5,355 nt of DNA, taken from contig AWGX01000289.1 of assembly GCA_000495415.1 (NCBI GenBank), positions 1 through 5,355 of the forward strand. Reading direction: 5' to 3'. The DNA is from Smithella sp. ME-1. Its GTDB lineage: Bacteria > Desulfobacterota > Syntrophia > Syntrophales > Smithellaceae. Below, piece by piece: positions 1 to 5,355 of this stretch. Position 1 is the stretch's first letter. Each line of letters begins with the position of its first letter. A program made the position numbers and the translations under genes. The notes beneath the pieces were generated by a model, which worked only from the letters and a program-made list of their open reading frames with translations, searched no databases and was not told where the DNA came from.

Positions 1-12
1 TTCCACCCCCTG

Positions 13-48
13 CCCCCGCCAGCGCGGAGCCCGGCGAATGCTGGGGGG
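13..48. repeat. GC-rich imperfect inverted repeat at left edge
   Basis: CCAGC (19-23) pairs with GCTGG (40-44), and the flanking C run (13-17) can pair with the G run (45-48) if G18 is bulged. The 16-nt loop is itself GC-rich. No T-run follows (the next bases are ACATTATTC), so it is a poor intrinsic terminator on the plus strand. Its composition differs sharply from the adjacent AT-rich leader, which fits the edge of a dispersed intergenic repeat. It may continue to the left of the window. Confidence 0.45.
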
Positions 49-63
49 ACATTATTCATTACC

Positions 64-76
64 TGTATTCAATACA
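64..76. repeat. 13-nt perfect inverted repeat TGTATTcAATACA
   Basis: Two perfect 6-nt arms (TGTATT and AATACA) flank a single C at position 70. The symmetry and size would suit a dimeric regulator half-site pair upstream of hisS. It lies about 115 nt before the hisS start and no promoter could be placed next to it, so the regulatory role is inference. A chance palindrome in AT-rich DNA is possible. Confidence 0.35.
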
Positions 77-179
77 TGCAATTAAGACACAGTCTCTTCG
101 CGGGCATGACAGAGTAAATGAACATTTTTTCCATTGCTAAGAATAACTGAATATGTTAAAAAATTTTGTTTTAAATTAC

Positions 180-183
180 AGGT
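180..183 (+). promoter_or_regulatory. Shine-Dalgarno of hisS
   Basis: AGGT lies 7 nt before the ATG at 191. It is a short but correctly spaced match to the 16S rRNA 3' end, and it supports this ATG as the hisS start. Confidence 0.55.
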
Positions 184-190
184 CTAAATT

Positions 191-1453
191 ATGGAAAAAA
201 TTACAGCAATTCGGGGATTTAAAGATATTTTGCCGGAAGATGCACGGCGCTTCTGGAAAATTGAATCTACTGCCCGTCAGATATTCAATTCTTTCGGTTT
301 TCGGGAAATCCGCACTCCTATTATTGAAAAAACGGAACTTTTCCGCCGCAGTATAGGGGAAACAACGGATATCGTCGAAAAGGAAATGTATACTTTTACG
401 GATCGTGATTCTGAGCTTTTAACCTTAAGGCCGGAAGCCACTGCTTCCATCATTCGCGCCTATATCGAACATAATATATTCGCCGCTGAACAGACAACCA
501 AGCTTTTCATGATTGGGCCTATGTTTCGTCGCGAAAGACCGCAAAAGGGGCGTTTCCGTCAGTTTAATCAAATTGATGTGGAATTTTTTGGCGAAGACAG
601 TCCGCAATCCGACGCGGAAATAATTTTTATGCTGATGCATTTTTTAACAAGTGCCGGCTTAAAAAATCTGCTGCTGGAAATAAATTCTCTGGGCTGTCCT
701 TCCTGCCGCCCTTCCTTTTCCAATGCTGTTATTGCTTTTTTAAAAGGAAGTGAAAAAAATCTTTGTTCGGACTGCCAGAGACGTATCCATACCAATCCTT
801 TACGGGCTTTTGACTGTAAAGTGGAAACCTGTGCGTCAATTATTGCTGATGCACCCGCAATAATTGATTTTTTATGCTCAGACTGTGAAAACCATTTTTC
901 CAAAGTGAAAGAATTGCTTAAAGTTTTGCATATACCTTTTAATATCAATACACGGATGGTTCGCGGCTTGGATTACTATACCAAAACTGCATTTGAAGTT
1001 AAATCAAACGCGCTGGGCGCACAAAATGCGGTTGCGGGAGGCGGCAGATATAATGGTCTGGTTAGTTCTCTGGGAGGACCGGAAGTTGCCGGAATAGGTT
1101 TTGGTATAGGTTTTGAACGTCTTATCGATTGTCTGCCGAAGGAATCGACAGATAAATTTAAAACTGATTTGTTTATTGCCGCGCTTGGCGCGCAGGCTCA
1201 AAAGTTGGCTTTTGGACTGACTAACGAACTCAGACGCACGGGGATATCCGCGGAAATGGATTATGCGGATAAAAGTTTAAAAAGTCAGCTCAAACGGGCA
1301 GACAAACTAAACAGTTCCTTTGCTCTTATTTTTGGCGATAAGGAAATTGAGGAAAAACAGGTTCTACTCAGAAATATGACTACTAAAGATCAGCAGAAAA
1401 TTCCTCTGGATTCTTTGCTGAAATCAATAATAAATATTATCAAAGAGAGGTAA
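191..1453 (+). CDS. hisS: Histidyl-tRNA synthetase (HisRS)
   Basis: This class II synthetase activates histidine with ATP and transfers it to tRNA(His) in the cytosol. The 420 residues match the usual bacterial length. Visible landmarks are the N-terminal IRGFKDILPEDA segment (7-18), motif 1 (about 35-60, GFREIRTPIIEKTELF), the TLRPEAT segment (78-84), motif 2 (112-130, with RRERPQKGRFRQF), the HisA motif RGLDYY (258-263) with the catalytic arginine R258, motif 3 (301-311, ending GFERL), and a C-terminal anticodon-binding domain (about 325-420). The insertion between motif 2 and HisA holds eight cysteines, mostly as CxxC pairs (C169/C172, C192/C195, C209, C214, C229/C232), a possible metal site. 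The start is ATG with AGGT 7 nt upstream, and the N-terminal sequence is typical of the family. It is the first gene of the cluster; aspS follows after 6 nt. Confidence 0.97.
   Translation: MEKITAIRGFKDILPEDARRFWKIESTARQIFNSFGFREIRTPIIEKTELFRRSIGETTDIVEKEMYTFTDRDSELLTLRPEATASIIRAYIEHNIFAAEQTTKLFMIGPMFRRERPQKGRFRQFNQIDVEFFGEDSPQSDAEIIFMLMHFLTSAGLKNLLLEINSLGCPSCRPSFSNAVIAFLKGSEKNLCSDCQRRIHTNPLRAFDCKVETCASIIADAPAIIDFLCSDCENHFSKVKELLKVLHIPFNINTRMVRGLDYYTKTAFEVKSNALGAQNAVAGGGRYNGLVSSLGGPEVAGIGFGIGFERLIDCLPKESTDKFKTDLFIAALGAQAQKLAFGLTNELRRTGISAEMDYADKSLKSQLKRADKLNSSFALIFGDKEIEEKQVLLRNMTTKDQQKIPLDSLLKSIINIIKER
1445..1450 (+). promoter_or_regulatory. Shine-Dalgarno of aspS, inside the end of hisS
   Basis: GAGAGG forms the last two sense codons (Glu-Arg) of hisS. 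It lies 9 nt before the TTG at 1460, the aspS start, but only 4 nt before an out-of-frame ATG at 1455. The position suggests translational coupling of aspS to hisS. Confidence 0.6.
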
Positions 1454-1459
1454 AATGTT

Positions 1460-3232
1460 TTGGCCGATTTTTTAACAAAAGACAAAAGAACGCATTATTG
1501 CGGAAAAATCGATATTTCTCACGTCGGACAGGAAGTGGTCCTCATGGGTTGGGCTCATCGTCGTCGCGATCATGGCGGCGTCATTTTTGTGGATTTACGT
1601 GACCGTGAAGGAATAGTACAGGTTGTTTTTAATCCCGACGCCGGAGAAAATGTTCACACCGAAGCGCATAAGATTCGCTCCGAATTTGTTTTAGCTGTGA
1701 AAGGAAAGGTGCGTAAAAGACCGGAAGGGATGGACAATCCCGCTTTGAAAACCGGAGAAATCGAAGTTATCGTTTCCAAGTTGGAGATAATGAATGAATC
1801 CAAGACTCCTCCTTTTTCTTTTGATGATGAAGAAATTTCGGAAAACATCCGCCTTAAATACCGTTATCTGGATTTGCGCCGTCCGGTGATTCAGAAAAAC
1901 CTTTTTCTGCGCGGCAGGCTTGCGGCTGCGACCCGCCGCTATTTCGATGAAAACGGTTTTATTGAAGTAGAAACGCCGTTTTTGGGCAAAAGTACTCCGG
2001 AAGGAGCGCGTGATTATCTGGTTCCAAGCAGAATTTATAAAAGTATGTTTTACGCTCTGCCACAATCACCGCAGTTGTTCAAACAACTTCTAATGGTTTC
2101 CGGTTTCGACCGTTATTATCAAATAGCCAAATGTTTCCGCGACGAGGACTTGCGCGCTGATCGTCAACCGGAATTCACACAAATTGACGTAGAAATGTCT
2201 TTCATTACCGAAGAAGACATTATGAATATGATGGAAGGCCTGATGAAGGCAATCTTTAAAGTTTGCATGGACAAGGAGCTCACCCTACCCCTTCCCCGAC
2301 TAACCTACGCAGATGCAATCAGCCGTTACGGCAAAGACAATCCCGACGTTCGCTTCGGTATGGAAATCGTTGATCTTACAGCTATTGTTAAAGATTCGGG
2401 ATTCAAGCTTTTTGCGGAAGTTGCGGCTTCCGGTGGCGTAATCAAAGCAATTAAAGCTGAACAGGCCTCTGCACTTTCACGCAAAGACCTGGACGGCTTG
2501 CAAGATTTTGTGGCCATTTACGGAGCAAAGGGACTTGCCTGGGCCAAAGTCAATGCCGCCGACTGGACATCTCCCATTTATAAATTTTTTAAACCGGAAG
2601 AAGTTGCAAACATCGGCACAGCCATGAACGCTAAAGAGGGCGATATCCTCTTCTTTGTCGCCGATTCACCCAAGGTTGTTTCCGACTCTCTGGGCAATTT
2701 GCGTCTTAATCTCGGCAAGAAACTGAATCTGATTGATCCCGATGCACTGGCATTTACGTGGATTACGGAATTCCCGCTGATGGAATATTCAGAAACGGAA
2801 AAACGTTTTGTCTCTACACACCATCCATTCACGTCGCCGTTTCTGGAAGATCTGCCTTTAATGATTACCGACCCGGGAAAAGTTCGCGCCAAAGCCTATG
2901 ATCTTGTACTTAACGGATCGGAAATAGGCGGCGGTAGTATTCGTATACATAATAAAGACGTACAGTCTCAGGTTTTTAATGCCTTGAAGCTAAGCGACGA
3001 AGACGCAAGGGTAAAATTCGGATTCCTACTGGATGCTCTCGAGTACGGAGCTCCACCTCACGGTGGTCTGGCCTTTGGTCTGGATAGATTAGCTATGATT
3101 ATGACAAAAGCCGAATCAATACGCGATGTAATTGCTTTTCCGAAGACACAGAAAGCAGCCTGCTTAATGACCGACGCTCCTTCTAAAGTAAGCATCGAGC
3201 AATTGATGGAGTTATCTTTGAAAATAGTTTAA
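1460..3232 (+). CDS. aspS: Aspartyl-tRNA synthetase, bacterial type, predicted non-discriminating
   Basis: This class IIb synthetase charges tRNA(Asp) and, in non-discriminating forms, also tRNA(Asn). The 590 residues equal the typical bacterial length. In order: N-terminal OB-fold anticodon-binding domain (about 12-115), the [13 protein letters not shown] loop (179-191), QSPQ (202-205), motif 2 (226-243, [14 protein letters not shown] with R227), the bacterial GAD insertion (about 285-425, including [11 protein letters not shown] at 354-364), and motif 3 (536-544, GLAFGLDRL with R543). H38 in RRRDHGG and G90 in RPEG match the residues found in non-discriminating enzymes such as that of Pseudomonas aeruginosa; discriminating E. 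coli AspRS has L and K there. The start is TTG. It is forced, because a stop lies three codons upstream in frame (1451-1453) and homology begins near residue 11. Six nt separate it from hisS, so translation is probably coupled. Confidence 0.97.
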   Translation: MADFLTKDKRTHYCGKIDISHVGQEVVLMGWAHRRRDHGGVIFVDLRDREGIVQVVFNPDAGENVHTEAHKIRSEFVLAVKGKVRKRPEGMDNPALKTGEIEVIVSKLEIMNESKTPPFSFDDEEISENIRLKYRYLDLRRPVIQKNLFLRGRLAAATRRYFDENGFIEVETPFLGKSTPEGARDYLVPSRIYKSMFYALPQSPQLFKQLLMVSGFDRYYQIAKCFRDEDLRADRQPEFTQIDVEMSFITEEDIMNMMEGLMKAIFKVCMDKELTLPLPRLTYADAISRYGKDNPDVRFGMEIVDLTAIVKDSGFKLFAEVAASGGVIKAIKAEQASALSRKDLDGLQDFVAIYGAKGLAWAKVNAADWTSPIYKFFKPEEVANIGTAMNAKEGDILFFVADSPKVVSDSLGNLRLNLGKKLNLIDPDALAFTWITEFPLMEYSETEKRFVSTHHPFTSPFLEDLPLMITDPGKVRAKAYDLVLNGSEIGGGSIRIHNKDVQSQVFNALKLSDEDARVKFGFLLDALEYGAPPHGGLAFGLDRLAMIMTKAESIRDVIAFPKTQKAACLMTDAPSKVSIEQLMELSLKIV

Positions 3233-3243
3233 TTTTGAAAATT

Positions 3244-3247
3244 GGAG
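3244..3247 (+). promoter_or_regulatory. Shine-Dalgarno that fixes the start of the HMGL-Cache gene
   Basis: GGAG sits 6 nt before the ATG at 3254. An in-frame TTG at 3242 would add four residues (MEKK) but overlaps this site and has no ribosome binding site of its own at suitable spacing, so the ATG at 3254 is preferred. Confidence 0.75.
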
Positions 3248-3253
3248 AAAAAG

Positions 3254-5137
3254 ATGTTTAAATCCAAAAAAGAAAAAAAGCCGACTACCAGAAAAATCAG
3301 GAAATTTAAATTAAAAGACGTGGATAAACCTAATTTATTCAAAGAAATCTTTCCTTATACCGATGTAAGCAAGATTGTTTTCGACAACAAAATTATTCCC
3401 CCACGTCCGGCCAAAGAAATTTTTATAACAGACACTACTTTTCGCGATGGACAACAATCCCGTCCGCCTTATACGGCAGAACAAATTGTCAAAATATATG
3501 AGTTGATGAGCAAGCTGGGTGGCCCCAATGGTGTAATACGTCAGTCGGAATTTTTTCTTTATAGCAAAAAAGATAAAGAGGCTGTGGAAAAATGTCAGGC
3601 GCTTGGCCTTCGTTACCCGGAGATAACCGGATGGATACGGGCATCTAAAGATGATGTACCTTTGGTTAAGGAACTAGGCTTGAAAGAAACAGGTCTTTTG
3701 ACTTCTGTTTCCGATTATCACATTTTCCTCAAGCTGAATAAAAAAAGAAGCCAGGCTATGAACGATTATCTTAACATAGTCAGATCCATTCTGGATTTAG
3801 GCATAATTCCCCGCTGCCATTTTGAAGACATCACCCGCGCGGATATTTATGGTTTTTGTGTTCCTTTTGCCCAGGAATTGATGAAACTCAGAGAAGAAAG
3901 CGGCATTGACATAAGAATCAGACTTTGCGACACAATGGGCTACGGTGTTACTTATCCGGGCGCTGCTTTGCCCCGCAGTGTTGACAAACTTGTCCACGCC
4001 TTTCTTAATGACGCCGGAGTTCCCGGACGTTTGCTGGAATGGCATGGTCATAATGATTTCCATAAAGCCATGATCAATGCAACAACTGCCTGGCTTCATG
4101 GCTGCAGCGCGGCAAACTCTACTCTTCTTGGACTTGGCGAACGGACAGGAAATCCGCCGATTGAAGGTTTGATTTTCGAATATATCGCGCTTAAAGGAAA
4201 CAATGGAATTGATACAACCGTCATTACCGACATTGCCGACTATTTTGAGAAAGCAATCGGCGTAAAAATTCCTCATAATTATCCTTTTGTCGGTTTGGGA
4301 TTCAATGTTACCAGCGCCGGCGTTCATGCTGACGGTCTCATTAAATGCGAAGAAATTTATAATATATTCGATACCCGCAAGCTTTTAAAGCGACCGATAA
4401 CCACAACGATTACCGATAAATCCGGCAATGCCGGTATCGCTTTCTGGATTAATCAGCGATTTAATCTCGAGGGCAGCAAGATGATCGATAAAAGACATCC
4501 TGCTATTTCCAAAATTCACAAATGGGTATCGGAACAGTACGAAACAGGCAGAGTAACCTCTATTTCTCCTGAAGAGATGGAGAAAAAAGTACGCCTGCAT
4601 CTGCCTGAATACTTTATGTCGGAACTGGAAAAGATAAAGTTTATAGCTGAAAAAGCTGCCGTTGCCATAGTTAATCAAATTATCGAACACCCTTTAATGA
4701 AGAATATGGATACGGTACAGCAGGAAATGCTTATGCAACAATTTGTAGATGAACATCCTTCAATTCAATTCGCTTACGTAGTAGATATGAACGGCCGGAA
4801 AACGACCAAGAACATTACGAACATTGAAGATCGCGCCAAATATGAAAATTACGGCGTAGGCACAGATCAATCGGACAGGGAATGGTTCATCAACCCCTTG
4901 CGTACAGGAAAAGTTTACGTCTCTGATTTCTTTATTTCCAAAATGACCGGGATTCTTTGTTTTACGGTTTCCGCGCCTATAGTTAACGATCAAGATCAGA
5001 TGATGGGTATTTTCGGTGTGGATATTCAATTCGAAGACTGGGTGAAAAGAGCTGAAGATATGGACGACATGGATCATATCGCCCTGCGTGCGGAATACAA
5101 AGAAATAAAATCAAAAGCCAAACACGGCCACCATTAG
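3254..5137 (+). CDS. HMGL-family acyl-CoA condensing enzyme (Re-citrate/homocitrate/isopropylmalate synthase-like) with C-terminal Cache-like domain
   Basis: The 627-residue protein has a basic N-terminal tail (1-22, eleven Lys/Arg) and an HMGL-like TIM barrel (about 54-320). Active-site landmarks are DTTFRDGQQ (60-68; catalytic R64, metal ligand D65), HFEDITRAD (189-197), LCDTMGYG (224-231), HGHND (264-268; metal ligands H264 and H266) and GERTGN (295-300; N300). GVHADG (356-361) resembles the accessory-subdomain histidine motif of homocitrate and isopropylmalate synthases. Known members condense acetyl-CoA with a 2-oxo acid. The overall pattern (RPPYT, RTGNPPIEG) most suggests the Re-citrate synthase group known from anaerobes such as Clostridium kluyveri and Syntrophus aciditrophicus, but sequence alone cannot fix the substrate. 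Instead of the leucine-binding LeuA dimer domain, residues about 490-600 look like a Cache/PDC sensor (FAYVVDMNGR, DREWF, TGKVYVSDFF, TVSAPI, GIFGVDI), preceded by a long predicted helix (about 453-500). No signal peptide or membrane segment is seen, so it should be cytosolic. It lies 21 nt after aspS, in a probable operon. Family confidence is high; the exact reaction is uncertain. Confidence 0.85.
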   Translation: MFKSKKEKKPTTRKIRKFKLKDVDKPNLFKEIFPYTDVSKIVFDNKIIPPRPAKEIFITDTTFRDGQQSRPPYTAEQIVKIYELMSKLGGPNGVIRQSEFFLYSKKDKEAVEKCQALGLRYPEITGWIRASKDDVPLVKELGLKETGLLTSVSDYHIFLKLNKKRSQAMNDYLNIVRSILDLGIIPRCHFEDITRADIYGFCVPFAQELMKLREESGIDIRIRLCDTMGYGVTYPGAALPRSVDKLVHAFLNDAGVPGRLLEWHGHNDFHKAMINATTAWLHGCSAANSTLLGLGERTGNPPIEGLIFEYIALKGNNGIDTTVITDIADYFEKAIGVKIPHNYPFVGLGFNVTSAGVHADGLIKCEEIYNIFDTRKLLKRPITTTITDKSGNAGIAFWINQRFNLEGSKMIDKRHPAISKIHKWVSEQYETGRVTSISPEEMEKKVRLHLPEYFMSELEKIKFIAEKAAVAIVNQIIEHPLMKNMDTVQQEMLMQQFVDEHPSIQFAYVVDMNGRKTTKNITNIEDRAKYENYGVGTDQSDREWFINPLRTGKVYVSDFFISKMTGILCFTVSAPIVNDQDQMMGIFGVDIQFEDWVKRAEDMDDMDHIALRAEYKEIKSKAKHGHH

Positions 5138-5227
5138 AAAAACTTACATTTCAGATATGAAATAAGCTGGAATGTTTTAGTTTTTCTTAATGACACTCGC
5201 TAAAAACAAACGCAGTGAAGTGCCCCT

Positions 5228-5243
5228 GCCACTTTAAGGTGGC
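5228..5243. repeat. Hairpin GCCAC-TTTAAG-GTGGC
   Basis: A perfect 5-bp GC-rich stem (5228-5232 with 5239-5243), extendable by one T-G wobble pair, closes a 4-6 nt loop. Its right arm can instead pair with GCCA at 5323-5326, so the two structures are mutually exclusive. No T-run follows on either strand, so it is not a typical intrinsic terminator. Confidence 0.5.
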
Positions 5244-5326
5244 TGGATAATTCGCTCTATGATTTTCCGATCACTACGTTTCGAAAAATCAAGGCTCATT
5301 AAAGCGGAAGTGGAATTATCCCGCCA
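5240..5326. repeat. Long nested foldback element
   Basis: The outer arms TGGCTGGATAATTC (5240-5253) and GAATTATCCCGCCA (5313-5326) are complementary at 13 of 14 positions; the mismatch is T5244 with C5322. Inside lies a second stem, GATTTTCCGA (5261-5270) with TCGAAAAATC (5281-5290), pairing at 9 of 10 positions around a 10-nt loop. Terminal inverted repeats with an internal hairpin and no coding content fit a small foldback or MITE-like element or a structured RNA. No target-site duplication was recognised. Confidence 0.55.
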
Positions 5327-5333
5327 TAGGCGG
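5321..5333. repeat. Perfect short hairpin CCGCC-ATA-GGCGG
   Basis: A perfect 5-bp all-GC stem with a 3-nt loop. Its left arm overlaps the right arm of the longer foldback, so the two cannot form together. Confidence 0.5.
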
Positions 5334-5334
5334 A

Positions 5335-5351
5335 GGATATCGAAGATATCC
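5335..5351. repeat. Perfect 7-bp hairpin GGATATC-GAA-GATATCC
   Basis: Two perfect 7-nt arms (5335-5341 and 5345-5351) flank GAA. It follows one base after the preceding hairpin, forming a tandem pair at the window edge. The structure may continue beyond the window. Confidence 0.55.
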
Positions 5352-5355
5352 GTGG

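Larger units (their letters stand above)
1..190. other. Intergenic leader upstream of hisS
   Basis: No coding region is supported here; a short open frame beginning at 153 is out of frame with hisS and overlaps its 5' end. The left 50 nt are strikingly GC-rich and can fold back, while 115-190 is AT-rich. The stretch 97-111 (TTCGCGGGCATGACA) resembles one half of palindromic dispersed repeats common in proteobacterial intergenic DNA. A hisS promoter probably lies in the AT-rich part, but no convincing -35/-10 pair with normal spacing was found: TTGCTA at 134-139 and TATGTT at 152-157 are only 12 nt apart. No T-box leader signature is visible. Confidence 0.6.
5138..5355. other. Intergenic region with dense inverted repeats
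   Basis: No gene is confidently identified in the 218 nt after the HMGL-Cache stop. The first 80 nt are AT-rich and contain only a weak 6-bp stem (5148-5153 with 5158-5163). From about 5228 onward the sequence is a chain of hairpins and nested inverted repeats, listed separately. A 15-codon plus-strand frame (5190-5237) lacks a ribosome binding site. A minus-strand frame is open from the right edge down to 5234 but overlaps the hairpins. The composition suggests a dispersed intergenic repeat or a transcript end. Confidence 0.6.

Noticed and set aside
7..14. Shared CCCCTGCC between the left leader and the right intergenic region (5223-5230)
   Set aside because: Eight identical bases between two segments of about 200 nt, in a GC-biased context, is expected by chance.
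1..190. T-box riboswitch ahead of the synthetase genes
   Set aside because: T-boxes are frequent upstream of hisS-aspS in Firmicutes, but the conserved T-box sequence and a following terminator stem are absent, and the leader is too short within the window.
153..356. 67-codon plus-strand frame starting before hisS
   Set aside because: It overlaps hisS in another frame, its translation is low in features, and no Shine-Dalgarno precedes the ATG at 153.
568..948. 126-codon minus-strand frame within hisS
   Set aside because: It is antisense to the conserved HisRS sequence, with no family resemblance or separate ribosome binding site.
2278..2316. Local shift to C/A-ending codons in aspS, suggestive of a recombination patch
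   Set aside because: The run is short, encodes a variable segment at the start of the GAD insertion, and cannot be distinguished from noise by eye.
3797..4327. 176-codon open frame on the minus strand
   Set aside because: It lies wholly inside the HMGL barrel coding region, whose catalytic motifs are intact on the plus strand, and its translation shows no recognisable domain. It is a shadow frame.
5148..5185. Intrinsic terminator after the HMGL-Cache gene
   Set aside because: ATTTCA-GATA-TGAAAT is an AT-only-leaning 6-bp stem, and the T-rich stretch begins about 11 nt later instead of directly after the stem. It is too weak to call.
5190..5237. 15-codon plus-strand ORF ending in the loop of the first hairpin
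   Set aside because: There is no ribosome binding site and no recognisable leader-peptide bias, such as a run of one amino acid.

Overview
The window carries three complete plus-strand genes in a compact head-to-tail cluster: hisS (histidyl-tRNA synthetase), aspS (aspartyl-tRNA synthetase) and a 627-residue enzyme of the HMGL-like (isopropylmalate/homocitrate/Re-citrate synthase) family with a Cache/PDC-like sensor domain at its C terminus. All proteins are bacterial in type. Moderate GC with many A/T-ending codons, the cysteine-rich HisRS insertion, the non-discriminating type of AspRS and the HMGL enzyme together suggest an anaerobic bacterium, possibly of the Desulfobacterota (former deltaproteobacteria, Syntrophus-like). 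This assignment is inference and not proven by any marker here.

Layout: 1-190 is an intergenic leader with a GC-rich foldback at its left end, a short piece that looks like a dispersed repeat (TTCGCGGGCATGACA), a 13-nt inverted repeat and an AT-rich stretch before hisS. hisS (191-1453) is followed after 6 nt by aspS (1460-3232), which starts at TTG and has its Shine-Dalgarno inside the last hisS codons. After a further 21 nt comes the HMGL-Cache gene (3254-5137), with a clear GGAG ribosome binding site. No terminator is visible between the genes, so they are probably co-transcribed. From 5138 to the end there is a 218-nt region without a confident gene, rich in nested inverted repeats and hairpins. 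A minus-strand open frame of about 40 codons runs off the right edge.

How the genes relate: HisRS and AspRS charge tRNAs for translation. AspRS carries the H38 and G90 residues associated with non-discriminating enzymes, so this cell probably makes Asn-tRNA(Asn) by misacylation and GatCAB amidation. The third gene belongs to carbon metabolism (acetyl-CoA condensation with a 2-oxo acid). It has no known functional link to the synthetases apart from the shared transcription unit.

The most unusual item is the third gene. A Cache fold, normally an extracytoplasmic ligand sensor of receptors, sits on an apparently soluble enzyme in the place where isopropylmalate synthases carry their allosteric leucine-binding domain. 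It may be an enzyme with a built-in, different allosteric sensor.
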